Part shown: in pieces, positions 7,935 through 16,894 of the stretch
How the letters are laid out: the number at the start of each line of letters is the position of its first letter
Position numbering within the stretch: the stretch's first letter is position 1
From: Epilithonimonas lactis
GTDB taxonomy: Bacteria; Bacteroidota; Bacteroidia; Flavobacteriales; Weeksellaceae
NCBI RefSeq assembly: GCF_900110605.1
Contig: NZ_FOFI01000002.1
Span: 372,001-436,000, forward strand
Length of the DNA stretch: 64,000 bases
Reading direction: 5' to 3'
Program-made: the position numbers and the translations under genes
Notes under the pieces: model-generated
The model's input: only the letters and a program-made list of their open reading frames with translations
Told to the model about the DNA's origin: nothing
The model's database searches: none

Positions 7935-9773
7935 TTAATCAAAATTCTGCAACTCGACCAGCTTTCTGTAAGTTCCGTTTCTTTCCATCAATTCCTGGTG
8001 AGAACCTTGCTCGATGATGTCGCCTTTTTCCATCACGACAATGTGATCGGCTTTTTGAATCGTTGATAATCTGTGAGCGATGATCAATGACGTTCTGTTC
8101 TCCATCATTTTTTCCAGCGCGTCTTGAACATATCTTTCGGACTCAGTATCCAAGGCAGAAGTCGCCTCATCCAGAATCATAATTGGTGGATTTTTCAGAA
8201 CCGCTCTGGCGATGGAAACACGCTGTTTTTGTCCACCGGAAAGTTTGTTTCCATCGTCACCAATATTGGTGTAATAGCCGTCTTGAAGCTGAGAAATGAA
8301 TTCATGTGCATTGGCGATTTTTGCGGCCTCTATCACTTGTTCTTCGGTTGCATCTGGATTTCCCATCAAGATATTGTTATAAACCGAATCATTAAACAAA
8401 ACAGATTCCTGAGTTACCATTCCGAGAAGCTGGCGGTAATCGGTTAGTTTTAAGTTTTTGATGTTCTGACCATCAATCAATATTTCGCCTTCAGAAACAT
8501 CGTAGAATCTTGCTAGTAGATTGGCAATCGTCGTTTTACCACTACCAGATTGTCCAACCAAAGCAACCGTTTTTCCTTTTGGAACAGTAATAGAAACATT
8601 CTTCAGGATCAAGTTTGATTTCTCGTAGTAGAAACCAATATTTTTGAATTCTATTTTATCTTTGATTTCTGAAATTGGTGTTGGATTAGCTATTTCTTCC
8701 ACTTTTAGATCATAATCCAATACTTCCGAAACCCTTTCCAAACTCGCCATTCCACCTTGGATAGCTGAAATTGCATTAGACAATCGTTTCGCAGGATCTA
8801 ACACCTGAAAGAAAACACCGATAAATGCAAGAAAAGTCGCAGGATCCTTGTTGGTTCCATTGATGATCTCCATACCTGCATAATACGTGATGATCAACAT
8901 GGTAACCGAGCCAAGGAATTCACTCATCGGAGAAGCCAACTCACGTCTTCGGCTCATCGAAATGGCGTGGTGTTGCCATTGACTGGTGGTTTTATTAAAC
9001 CTATTTTTAAGGATCTTATCTGCGTTGAAGATCTTAATGACCTTTGAAGATTTCAAGGTTTCATCAACCAAAGAAAAGAGATTTCCCAATTCTTCCTGGG
9101 CAAATCGTGCTTGCTTCTTCAAACTTTTTCCGACCCAGGAGATGATCCAACCCATGATCGGGAATACAACCAATGAGAAAAGTGTCAGTTTTGGAGATAA
9201 TAAAAACAAGGCGGTCAATGATGACAAGATCATAAACGGCGAATTCACAATATCGACCAAAGATCCCATAATCCCACCTTCTACAGCGCCAATATCATTG
9301 GAGATCCTGGACATCATATCGCCTTTTCTCTGTTCTGTGAAAAAGGAAACTGGCAACTTCAGAAATTTATCATACATCGAAGTACGAAGATCACGCGTAA
9401 TCCCAACACGATAATTGACCAATAGATAAGAACCAAGATATCTGAAAATATTTCTCAATAAAAATGCAACCGCAGTAATCGAACAAAGAACAGCCAAAAC
9501 TTTGATGCCTCCGTGTTCGTCCATATTGATCTGGATCGTGTAGTAGGCCCAATCCTTTACGTAGCCAAAATAATCAGCAATTCTACCACTCCAAACAGGA
9601 ACTTTTGAAGTATCAACTTTTTCGACAGTTCCGAACATCACGCTAAGAATTGGCAATAAGGTACCAATAGAAGCAATCTGAAGAAGTGAATAAAGAATAT
9701 TGAAAAACATACTGCCCCACAAAAATCTTTGATGTGGCTTGGCAATACTGAGAATACGTTGAAATGGTTTCAT
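7935..9773 (-). CDS. MsbA-like ABC exporter (permease-ATPase fusion)
   Basis: A 612-residue half-transporter: an N-terminal six-helix ABC membrane domain (about residues 1-335) and a C-terminal ATPase. Walker A is 'GQSGSGKTT', the Q-loop is in 'MVTQESVLFNDS', the signature is 'LSGGQKQR', Walker B is 'IMILDEATSALD' and the H-loop is 'IIAHRLSTI'. It should work as a homodimer exporting a lipid or hydrophobic substrate across the inner membrane. The MsbA/lipid A assignment is only a family-level guess because heterologous drug and lipid exporters look alike. The frameshifted M28 peptidase lies 57 bases upstream on the same strand. Confidence 0.93.
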   Translation of the reverse strand: MKPFQRILSIAKPHQRFLWGSMFFNILYSLLQIASIGTLLPILSVMFGTVEKVDTSKVPVWSGRIADYFGYVKDWAYYTIQINMDEHGGIKVLAVLCSITAVAFLLRNIFRYLGSYLLVNYRVGITRDLRTSMYDKFLKLPVSFFTEQRKGDMMSRISNDIGAVEGGIMGSLVDIVNSPFMILSSLTALFLLSPKLTLFSLVVFPIMGWIISWVGKSLKKQARFAQEELGNLFSLVDETLKSSKVIKIFNADKILKNRFNKTTSQWQHHAISMSRRRELASPMSEFLGSVTMLIITYYAGMEIINGTNKDPATFLAFIGVFFQVLDPAKRLSNAISAIQGGMASLERVSEVLDYDLKVEEIANPTPISEIKDKIEFKNIGFYYEKSNLILKNVSITVPKGKTVALVGQSGSGKTTIANLLARFYDVSEGEILIDGQNIKNLKLTDYRQLLGMVTQESVLFNDSVYNNILMGNPDATEEQVIEAAKIANAHEFISQLQDGYYTNIGDDGNKLSGGQKQRVSIARAVLKNPPIMILDEATSALDTESERYVQDALEKMMENRTSLIIAHRLSTIQKADHIVVMEKGDIIEQGSHQELMERNGTYRKLVELQNFD

Positions 9774-9830
9774 TCAAAAAAATTGGAAATGCAAAATTAC
9801 GGAAAATAAATAGCTTAGTTTATCCAGACG

Positions 9831-10752
9831 CTAGAAATTGAAATTTACTTTATCGTTGTATTTTGGAGTGAAGTTTTTGGTGTCGAATTTTTCGATGGTC
9901 TTTGCAAAATTGTTGATAATATTCGTCAGATTATCTGCATCAACAATGTTAATATCGTCATTCACAGCATGATAATGCGTCGCTTTGTTCATATCAACCG
10001 TTGAGATCGAGTGTGCAATGATCTTCTTTTTAACGAAATTCACATTGTCTGAGCGGTAAAACAATTGTTGACCTTGGTATGGATCGGAATGAACTTTCAA
10101 ACCGTTGACCGCATTGGCATTGATCAATTCATCAAAGTCAGAAAACTCGTCGCCGGTCATAAACACAGCATTTTTTCCGAATTGAGATTCTGTAGCCAAC
10201 ATTTCGAAGTTGAAAAGTGCGGCGATATTATTGAAAACGGGATTCAGATCTTTGTTGTCAGAAAGTGCTTTCGAGCCTTTCAATCCAATTTCCTCAGCAT
10301 TGAATGCCATGAAAACCAATGAGTAATCCGTCTTTTTATCTTTGAAATAATCGGCCATTCCAATGACTGTAGCAATTCCGCTGGCATCGTCGTCCGCGCC
10401 ATTGTAGATATTGTCGCCAGATTTATTATTGGTTCCGATGTGATCAAAGTGTCCTGAGAAAGCCAAACTTTTTTCAGATTTCCCTTTTTTGATGCCGCAA
10501 ACGTTGAAACCTTTCTGTCCTTTGTACTCAAATGGAATCAGATATGAATTGCCAAAACAGTAATCGAGATTATCTTTTTTGAATTCCGATGTATTCGGCA
10601 GCTTTGTCGTTTTCGGGTGTTCCGAATTTTCTTCCTTTCATCTCGTCAGAAGCCAGAGTTGAAACAATATTGACAACTCTTTCTTTGGAGATCTCTTGGG
10701 CAAATGACAGGAATGATTGGGCAAGCACAATTGCGGTGATCAGTTTTTTCAT
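9831..10752 (-). pseudogene. M28 family zinc peptidase, interrupted by a frameshift
   Basis: Two reading frames together make one M28 aminopeptidase-like protein. The first, from the ATG at 10750-10752, encodes a signal peptide (MKKLITAIVLAQSFLSFAQ) and about 60 residues, ending at a TAA at 10570-10572 right after 'AAEYIGIQKR'. The second frame continues 'FKKDNLDYCFGNSYLIPF' and runs to the stop at 9831. It contains all the zinc-site motifs: HFDHIG, GADDDASG, NAEEIGL and a late His in 'THYHAVNDD'. The shift is at about 10573-10585, at or next to a run of six A on the coding strand. A two-base loss (or one-base gain) explains it. It may be a real pseudogene or a sequencing/assembly error. A secreted peptidase is inferred for the intact form. 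Confidence 0.85.
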
Positions 10753-10893
10753 AATGGTAAATTTATTAATAGAACAAAGATATGATTGATAAGTCATTGA
10801 TTCTTTGGATTTGTTACCATTAGCCTTAATAAAAATAAAAAAAACAGCCTCCAAAAAGGAAGCTGTTCTTACTCAAAAAAATCGTCGTCAAGT

Positions 10894-11283
10894 TTATCGA
10901 AGTCTGTCTACAGATTTTACGAGCCTCTCATCTTTCTTGATGTATACATTTGCCAAGAGCAAACATACGATCGCAATCACTGAGAAAACCGGCTCAATAC
11001 CCTTCTCAGGAAACTGAATTCCTCCGGATAAGTTTTGTAGCCAATAAATCAAAAAACCAAGCAACAAAGCGTTTATGAAAATACTGATGTTATTCAGCAA
11101 GATCTGTCTTTTTCGGTTTTTGAAACTGAAGATACTAAGCAATCCCAATAATATTAATAAGACCGTAGAAATATTGATAATTAGATTTCCACCTAACACA
11201 TCAAAGTCCTGAGCTGTCAGGTTTAGGAACAAAGCGCCTAACACAGCTAATAATATCCAGATTGTTTGTATTCTTTGTAACAT
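10894..11283 (-). CDS. DUF4293 family membrane protein
   Basis: A 129-residue integral membrane protein with four predicted helices, at about residues 7-25, 35-55, 63-85 and 97-117. The N-terminus MLQRIQTIWILLA and general layout match DUF4293, a small Bacteroidota-specific family of unknown function that is often found next to rho in flavobacteria. It is divergent from rho with back-to-back promoters in the shared 173-base spacer. Its start at 11283 is the first ATG after a good promoter. Confidence 0.85.
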   Translation of the reverse strand: MLQRIQTIWILLAVLGALFLNLTAQDFDVLGGNLIINISTVLLILLGLLSIFSFKNRKRQILLNNISIFINALLLGFLIYWLQNLSGGIQFPEKGIEPVFSVIAIVCLLLANVYIKKDERLVKSVDRLR

Positions 11284-11326
11284 CTTTTTTGATTGATTCC
11301 TTTTTAGAAAGGGAACAAATTGTCTG

Positions 11327-11357
11327 CAAAAATAAAATAATTTTTGCGTAATTCAAA
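11327..11357 (-). promoter_or_regulatory. Promoter of the DUF4293 gene
   Basis: On the minus strand TTTG (11354-11357) is followed after 19 bases by TATTTTTG (11327-11334), a full match to the Bacteroidota consensus. It overlaps the divergent rho promoter, so the two may compete for polymerase. Confidence 0.65.
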
Positions 11358-11373
11358 AATTAATGTAGATTTG
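11343..11373 (+). promoter_or_regulatory. Promoter of rho
   Basis: TTTG (11343-11346), 19 bases, then TAGATTTG (11366-11373): a full Bacteroidota promoter match. It leaves a 5' leader of roughly 75 bases before the rho ATG at 11457, long enough to allow leader-based control, although I see no obvious hairpin. Confidence 0.65.
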
Positions 11374-11456
11374 CATTGTAATCACCTATTAAAAATGATA
11401 ATCGCCTGATTTTCATTCTTACTTTTACAAAAATAATTTACTTTTTTACGCATTAT

Positions 11457-13238
11457 ATGTTTAATATTGAAACGCTAAGGTCAAAATCCGATGAGGAATT
11501 GACCAAACTTTCTAAAGATCTAGGCGTCAATTTGGCAAAAAAAAGCTCTCCAGAAGACACTGTTTTCGCAATTCTGGACTATCAGGCTTCAAATCCAAAA
11601 ATCATTAAAGATTATCTAAACGCCAATCAGGAAAATATGAATAAGAACACAGAAGACAATTCTGAGGAAAAAGCTGCTCCTGCTAAGAAACGAGGCAGAA
11701 AACCTGCAGATAAGCCAAAGCAAGAAGCAGAGATTCCTACAACAGAGGTTGCAAAAGAAGATGTTCCTGTAGCGGTAGAAGCGCCGGCAGCAACGGAGGA
11801 AGTGAAAAAACCAAATCCACCGAAGAAAAAGCCACAAAGAACAAGAGTTGTAGCCAACGAAAACCAAGAGGTCGTTGCCGAAGCTAAAACAGCAGAAGCG
11901 CCTCAGCCAATAGAAACAGAGCCTAAGACTGACGAAAAACCAGAGGAAACAAAACCTCAACAAAGACAGCCTCAACAGCAAAACAACCGTCAGCAACAGC
12001 AAAAGACCAATAACAATAATAGAGGTCAGCAAAAAACACAAAATCCCAATTCTTCCCAACAAAACAATCAAAAAGAACCATCCGAAAACCAACAGGACAA
12101 TTCGCCAAAGAAAGAATTCAACTTTGATGGATTGATCACGATTGAAGGTGTTTTGGAAATCCTTCCGGACAATTACGGATTCCTTCGTTCTTCAGATTTC
12201 AGTTATATCTCTTCTCCAGACGACGTTTACGTTTCTACCAATCAAATCAGAAATTATGGTTTGAAAACGGGAGACACCGTAAAAGGATTTGTAAGATTGC
12301 CAAAAGAAGGCGAGAAATATTTCTCACTTTTGAAACCGACTGAAGTTAATGGACGCGATCTGGCTTTCATTAAGGACAGAGTGGCTTTCGAATATTTGAC
12401 GCCGCTTTTCCCTCAGGAGAAATTCAATTTGGCGGGAAAAGGTTCTACACTTTCTACAAGGATTGTTGACTTGTTCGCTCCAATTGGAAAAGGACAAAGA
12501 GCAATGATCGTTGCACAGCCAAAAACCGGTAAAACGATTTTACTAAAAGATATTGCCAACGCCATCTCTGCCAATCACCCAGAAGCCTATATGATGGTCC
12601 TTCTTATCGACGAACGTCCTGAGGAAGTTACGGATATGCAAAGAAGTGTGAACGCGGAAGTGATTGCATCTACTTTTGATGAAGCAGCAGATAAGCACGT
12701 AAAAGTCGCGAACTTGGTTCTTTCAAAAGCACAAAGAATGGTGGAATGTGGCCACGATGTTGTCATCCTTCTTGACTCAATCACAAGATTGGCAAGAGCT
12801 TACAATACCGTTACTCCAGCTTCCGGGAAAATCCTTTCTGGTGGTGTGGATGCCAATGCGCTTCACAAACCAAAACGTTTCTTCGGTGCAGCCAGAAAAA
12901 TCGAAAATGGCGGATCTTTGACCATCATTGCAACCGCTTTGATCGATACAGGTTCCAAAATGGACGAGGTGATCTTCGAAGAGTTCAAAGGAACGGGAAA
13001 TATGGAATTGCAATTGGATAGAAAAATTGCCAATAAAAGAATCTATCCAGCTGTAGACCTGGTTTCATCCAGCACAAGAAGAGATGATCTTCTTTTGGAC
13101 GAGGCAACGATGCAGAGAATGTGGATCATGAGAAAATATCTTTCTGATATGAACCCTCTGGAAGCAATGGAATTTGTACAGAAACAAATCCAAGGAACAA
13201 AAAATAATGAAGAGTTCCTGATGTCTATGAATAGATAA
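11457..13238 (+). CDS. rho: Transcription termination factor Rho with disordered insert
   Basis: A 593-residue hexameric RNA helicase that ends transcription. Order: an N-terminal SAP-like Rho_N domain (about 1-50, with '[18 protein letters not shown]'); a disordered insert at about 55-220, first Lys/Glu/Ala/Pro-rich and then very Gln/Asn-rich; the RNA-binding cold-shock-like domain from about 221 ('[19 protein letters not shown]'); and the RecA ATPase with P-loop '[11 protein letters not shown]' near residue 355, Walker B '[14 protein letters not shown]' and R-loop region '[14 protein letters not shown]'. E. coli Rho is about 419 residues, so the insert explains the extra length. Known: Bacteroidota Rho often has such an insert, and in Bacteroides it has been linked to condensate formation. 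Confidence 0.97.
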   Translation: MFNIETLRSKSDEELTKLSKDLGVNLAKKSSPEDTVFAILDYQASNPKIIKDYLNANQENMNKNTEDNSEEKAAPAKKRGRKPADKPKQEAEIPTTEVAKEDVPVAVEAPAATEEVKKPNPPKKKPQRTRVVANENQEVVAEAKTAEAPQPIETEPKTDEKPEETKPQQRQPQQQNNRQQQQKTNNNNRGQQKTQNPNSSQQNNQKEPSENQQDNSPKKEFNFDGLITIEGVLEILPDNYGFLRSSDFSYISSPDDVYVSTNQIRNYGLKTGDTVKGFVRLPKEGEKYFSLLKPTEVNGRDLAFIKDRVAFEYLTPLFPQEKFNLAGKGSTLSTRIVDLFAPIGKGQRAMIVAQPKTGKTILLKDIANAISANHPEAYMMVLLIDERPEEVTDMQRSVNAEVIASTFDEAADKHVKVANLVLSKAQRMVECGHDVVILLDSITRLARAYNTVTPASGKILSGGVDANALHKPKRFFGAARKIENGGSLTIIATALIDTGSKMDEVIFEEFKGTGNMELQLDRKIANKRIYPAVDLVSSSTRRDDLLLDEATMQRMWIMRKYLSDMNPLEAMEFVQKQIQGTKNNEEFLMSMNR

Positions 13239-13261
13239 TCTTATCCTTAAAATAAAAAAAA

Positions 13262-13289
13262 GTTCGGCTCGCAAATGCGAGCCGTAACT
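13262..13289 (+). terminator. Intrinsic terminator after rho
   Basis: GGCTCGCA (13266-13273) pairs with TGCGAGCC (13276-13283), flanked by GTT/AAC, with A-runs before and short T-runs after. It can serve rho and, read on the other strand, the GNAT gene that converges from 13316. Confidence 0.75.
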
Positions 13290-13315
13290 TTATAGTAAAG
13301 TAAAAATCTTTACCA

Positions 13316-13609
13316 TTAATTCATAAAAACGTCTTCGACATCTGATTTTCTCTTCAAAACAGAATGTGCGTAAGAACAATGTGCTTTGATCTTCCAGCCA
13401 TTTTTTCTGGCAAAATCAACTGACTTTTCCACCAATTGTTTTCCAAGGCCTTGACCTTCAAATTTTGGAAAGACCATCACATAGCTCACAATTAGTTTTT
13501 TAAGCTCAGGAACTATCGTATAGGTCAATCGTCCGATATCTTCTACACTATTTTTTAAAGTGATGTAACCACCATTTCCAGATTTGTTATTTTCAAAACT
13601 AAGATCCAT
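13316..13609 (-). CDS. Small GNAT-type N-acetyltransferase
   Basis: A 97-residue protein of the short GNAT type (COG2388-like). The acetyl-CoA binding motif is 'FEGQGLGKQLVEKSVDFARKNG' broken as Q-G-L-G-K plus a following helix, and a C-terminal 'KIKAHCSYAHSVLKR' is typical of this small family. The substrate is unknown. It converges with rho and shares its terminator region. It is 54 bases downstream of the DoxX-like gene. Confidence 0.8.
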   Translation of the reverse strand: MDLSFENNKSGNGGYITLKNSVEDIGRLTYTIVPELKKLIVSYVMVFPKFEGQGLGKQLVEKSVDFARKNGWKIKAHCSYAHSVLKRKSDVEDVFMN

Positions 13610-13663
13610 AAGATTGTATTTTTTTTAGGTATAGCTAAAAATATTCCAAACAATCTTAATTCA

Positions 13664-14173
13664 TCAAATAATTTTGGTTTCAAAGTATTTCAACGCGATT
13701 GCGATCAAAAAGGCTATTATCATCAAGGTTAGATTTCTATTTCGCTTTTCTGATCTCAGAATTTCATTGATGGTGTTTTTTATTTTTTTATGATTGAAAA
13801 CTAAGAGTATTAATATTAAGATCTGATAATAGATCGCCGAATTCAAAGCTGTGATCTCATAAAGATAATCCTGCAAAATGATATTAGACAAAATAATCGT
13901 AAGCAAGATGCAGCCAAGAACTCTGGTGCGATTGAACAGTAATAATATTCCACCTAAGACTTCAAAAATGCCAATGATTATCGGATAAACCAACGAATAG
14001 GAATAGAAGGTCCACATCAACTTGTGACCTTCCGAGACATTCAAATTTGTGGAATCTTTAAAGCTTTGAAATTGAATAGGTTTGCTAAGTCCATAAATAA
14101 TCATGGAGCCTGCAACGACGAAAATGATGACCCAATAAAAAAGGTATTTGATCTTTTCCTGATACGAGTTCAT
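13664..14173 (-). CDS. DoxX-like integral membrane protein
   Basis: A 169-residue protein with four or five hydrophobic helices: about residues 11-29, 55-80, 85-102, 110-126 and 146-165. The spacing and a glycine-containing second helix (GIFEVLGGILLLFNRTRVLG) resemble DoxX/DoxD-like proteins, whose role is poorly defined. It starts 12 bases after the stop of the T9SS Plug gene, so they are probably co-transcribed. The family call is tentative. Confidence 0.6.
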   Translation of the reverse strand: MNSYQEKIKYLFYWVIIFVVAGSMIIYGLSKPIQFQSFKDSTNLNVSEGHKLMWTFYSYSLVYPIIIGIFEVLGGILLLFNRTRVLGCILLTIILSNIILQDYLYEITALNSAIYYQILILILLVFNHKKIKNTINEILRSEKRNRNLTLMIIAFLIAIALKYFETKII

Positions 14174-14185
14174 TGAATCAAAAAA

Positions 14186-15397
14186 TTATCTAACCGGCGT
14201 TCGGAATTCACCGTAACCTATGAGTCCATCGAAGTTTCTGCCGAATGGTGTGTAATACAAAAAGGCTTGATAGAGGTTTTCTGTTTGCCAGAAGTTTCCG
14301 TTGACCTCGCCATAATTCAGTTTTCCATCCGCACCTTTTGTGGCAATGATGTAACTGTAAAAACCTTGCTTCAGATAGATCTTCGCCAAATATTTCTGTG
14401 ATCTCTCATCGTATTGCATTTGACTTTTTGCATCAGCTTTGTAATCATTGAACAAACCAAGGACATAGAATTCTTTATCCGATTTCTGACTGTCGAGTGC
14501 AAAATAAACCCAGGAATAATCGCCTTCTCTGTCCGCATCTCTCTCAATGCCAAGGTCATTCCGTCTGAAATAGAAAGCGCCATTCACATCTGGCTGATAT
14601 TGATAATCACCTGGATACGCCCAAACCGGATGAAGATAGGTATAATTTTTCCCATCGATGTTTTCCGTATTGGCAACCATATCCAAGGCTTGGTTCATGA
14701 CTTTGTTATCAAAATAGTAGAACTCATTATTTCCTGGAAAAGCCAAGCCTAACTGTTGGAAAAGAAGTTGATTTCCCAAAGTGGAACTTGGTCGGATATT
14801 GTTAAGCGCTATTCCCCAATTGTTGTTCTGGATCACACTTAATGATAAGGAAGACAGATTATTGGTAATTCCCGCGCCATTTCCAGTCGCTTGAATTTCG
14901 ACTCTTTGTCTAGCATTTGGATTTTTCGCATCGATGAATCTTGTGACATTGATTCCCAGATTCGCTCCATCTTCGTAGATTGAAAATCTCTTTTTGAACA
15001 AAGGCTTTTCCTGAGAATCCTTATAAACGATGATCTCGTAATTCCCTGAGATTTTTGGCTGGATCTTCTCGTTCGGAAAAGTCAATTCGTAATGCGTGTA
15101 TTTTTGGTAAGTATTGAAGGAATATTGGAATTGGTCGATCAACGCGTTCATACTTCCGTTTGCATATTCTGTGAAGAAAAGGCCGTCCTCTTCCCAATTT
15201 CTATTGTAATGTTTGTAAGTATAGCGATAGATCTGGCTGGAGTTGGAAAGGTCATCGAATCTGAGGATCAACTGTTGACCTTGTGCAATCACAGGCGTTT
15301 CGTCATTGGTCTTTGGATTGAAAAGCTGAATACTTTGGATCTCCTGCGCAAAAAAAAATGCACTAAAAAAAATAATAAATAGTCTAAATACCTTCAT
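14186..15397 (-). CDS. DUF5103, type IX secretion Plug-type protein
   Basis: A 403-residue exported protein. Signal peptide about residues 1-17 (ending FFAQ). The body matches the DUF5103 layout: an N-terminal part with 'IQSIQLFNPKTNDETPVI', 'HYNRNWEEDGLFFTEYANG' and 'HYELTFPNEKIQPKISGNY', and a C-terminal domain with 'YQPDVNGAFYFRRND' and 'SWVYFALDS'. Known: a DUF5103 protein was identified as Plug, which binds the periplasmic side of the giant SprA translocon of the type IX secretion system in Flavobacterium johnsoniae. This gene therefore indicates that the cell has T9SS. It is divergent from the MBL hydrolase gene. Confidence 0.85.
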   Translation of the reverse strand: MKVFRLFIIFFSAFFFAQEIQSIQLFNPKTNDETPVIAQGQQLILRFDDLSNSSQIYRYTYKHYNRNWEEDGLFFTEYANGSMNALIDQFQYSFNTYQKYTHYELTFPNEKIQPKISGNYEIIVYKDSQEKPLFKKRFSIYEDGANLGINVTRFIDAKNPNARQRVEIQATGNGAGITNNLSSLSLSVIQNNNWGIALNNIRPSSTLGNQLLFQQLGLAFPGNNEFYYFDNKVMNQALDMVANTENIDGKNYTYLHPVWAYPGDYQYQPDVNGAFYFRRNDLGIERDADREGDYSWVYFALDSQKSDKEFYVLGLFNDYKADAKSQMQYDERSQKYLAKIYLKQGFYSYIIATKGADGKLNYGEVNGNFWQTENLYQAFLYYTPFGRNFDGLIGYGEFRTPVR

Positions 15398-15441
15398 CTT
15401 GCTAAGTTAATGTTTTATATTTTTACAGATAAATTAAAAAA

Positions 15442-16080
15442 ATGTTACACGTAGAATCTTTCACTTTCAATCCGTTTTCCGAAAATACGTACCTCATTTA
15501 TAACGATGAAAAGGAAGCTTTTCTTATCGATCCGGGAAATATGCCCGACGCGGAAACCAAAGTTTTAGGTGACTTCATCAAATCCAAAGAACTTAAAATC
15601 AAAAATATCCTTCTGACACATGCACACATCGACCATATTATCGGTTTGCAGTGGGCTTTTGATGCGTTTCAAGTTCCGGTTTTGGTTCATCTTAATGAAA
15701 TCGAAATCCTCGAACAGGCACCTTTCACGGCGAAGAAATACGGTTTCTTTTTCCCGGCTTTCACAGGCGATATCAAAAACATAAAAGAAGGCGACGAATT
15801 GAAATTGGGTTCTGACGCATTCCAAATTTTTGATGTTCCTGGACATTCGCCTGGAAGTGTGGCTTTCTATAACAAAGAAAATGACTTCGTGATTTCCGGA
15901 GACGCACTTTTTATGATGAGCATTGGCCGAACAGACCTTTATAAAGGCGATTATGACCAATTGATCACGAGTATCAAAACCAAATTACTGACGCTTCCAG
16001 AATCCACGAAAGTGTTCAGCGGACACGGAGAATCGACGACGATCGGTTTTGAGAAAGCACACAATTCATTTTTGAAATAA
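15442..16080 (+). CDS. MBL-fold hydrolase, glyoxalase II-like
   Basis: A 212-residue metallo-beta-lactamase-fold enzyme. The zinc motif HxHxDH is 'THAHIDHIIG' (about residues 57-66). A further His is in 'VPGHSPGSVAF', Asp in 'VISGDALF' and the last His in 'VFSGHGEST'. This is the pattern of small glyoxalase II-like thioester hydrolases, which in many bacteria act on glutathione or bacillithiol thioesters or are of unknown substrate. Length is normal. It is 12 bases upstream of the next gene. Confidence 0.88.
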   Translation: MLHVESFTFNPFSENTYLIYNDEKEAFLIDPGNMPDAETKVLGDFIKSKELKIKNILLTHAHIDHIIGLQWAFDAFQVPVLVHLNEIEILEQAPFTAKKYGFFFPAFTGDIKNIKEGDELKLGSDAFQIFDVPGHSPGSVAFYNKENDFVISGDALFMMSIGRTDLYKGDYDQLITSIKTKLLTLPESTKVFSGHGESTTIGFEKAHNSFLK

Positions 16081-16092
16081 ATATTTAAGTCG

Positions 16093-16845
16093 ATGAAATA
16101 CAAAATCCTGATTCTTCTTTTATTGATTTTCAATCTATCGTTCGCCCAAAATGACCTGGATAAAACGGAAATTGAGAGTATTCAAAAGTTGACCGATCTT
16201 TTTAAAGCTAAAAACGTAGATGAAATTTCAAAGATCATCAGTTATCCTTTGAATAGAGAATATCCAATCCCAGCGGTTAAAAACGAAGCTGACCTGAAGA
16301 AAAGATTTAACCAGATCTTTGATAAAAAAATCATTGATATGATCTCAAATTCGAAGATCGACCAATGGTCAGAAGTCGGCTGGCGCGGCATCATGCTGAA
16401 CAGAGGCGATATTTGGATAGAATCCGATGGAAAAATTACAGCTGTCAACTATCAAAGCAATTTTGAATTGACTCAAAAAAAGAATCTAATGCTTAATGAC
16501 AAAAGTAAATTGCATTCATCTCTTAAAACTTTCAAATCTCCAACTTACAAGATCCAAACAAAAAGTTATCTGATCAGGATCGATGAATTGGCAAATGAAA
16601 AATACAGATATGCTTCCTGGAAAATCGGTAGATCTGAAGCTTCAAAACCCGATTTAATCTTATCAAATGGCGAACTTAAGTTCGATGGAAGCGGTGGCAA
16701 TCACACCATTACTTTCAAAAAAGGGGAATATCAATACAATATTTACAGAGGAATCATCGGTGCAAAAGATGCAGCCGAAATCTCACTGACCGTTGAGCAA
16801 AAAGGCAAAACGATCCTACAGCAAGATGGGAAATTATTAGAATAA
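16093..16845 (+). CDS. Secreted protein of unknown function
   Basis: A 250-residue protein with a clear signal peptide (MKYKILILLLLIFNLSFAQ). The first domain (about 25-125, 'IQKLTDLFKAKNVDEISKII' then a Trp-rich 'GWRGIMLNRGDIWIESDGKI') has the look of an NTF2-like fold. The second half is beta-rich, with 'SGGNHTITFKKGEYQYNIYRG'-like strands broken by short turns. I recognise no named family. It follows the MBL gene by 12 bases and ends at a strong terminator. Confidence 0.7.
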   Translation: MKYKILILLLLIFNLSFAQNDLDKTEIESIQKLTDLFKAKNVDEISKIISYPLNREYPIPAVKNEADLKKRFNQIFDKKIIDMISNSKIDQWSEVGWRGIMLNRGDIWIESDGKITAVNYQSNFELTQKKNLMLNDKSKLHSSLKTFKSPTYKIQTKSYLIRIDELANEKYRYASWKIGRSEASKPDLILSNGELKFDGSGGNHTITFKKGEYQYNIYRGIIGAKDAAEISLTVEQKGKTILQQDGKLLE

Positions 16846-16879
16846 AAAAAACGCTTCCGAGTTGGAAGCGTTTTTTTTT
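16844..16879. terminator. Bidirectional intrinsic terminator
   Basis: CGCTTCC (16852-16858) pairs with GGAAGCG (16864-16870) with a five-base loop, preceded by eight A and followed by nine T. It ends transcription both from the secreted-protein gene on the left and from pckA converging from the right. Confidence 0.88.
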
Positions 16880-16894
16880 ACAATTATTTTTATT

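Noticed and set aside
10280-10531. An 83-codon minus-strand frame in the M28 region
   Set aside because: It is an out-of-frame reading of the interrupted peptidase; the zinc motifs are in another frame.
11616-12092. A 158-codon minus-strand frame rich in Leu, Phe and Cys that looks like a membrane protein
   Set aside because: It is the antisense of the Gln/Asn/Lys-rich part of rho; the hydrophobic look comes from complementing A-rich codons.
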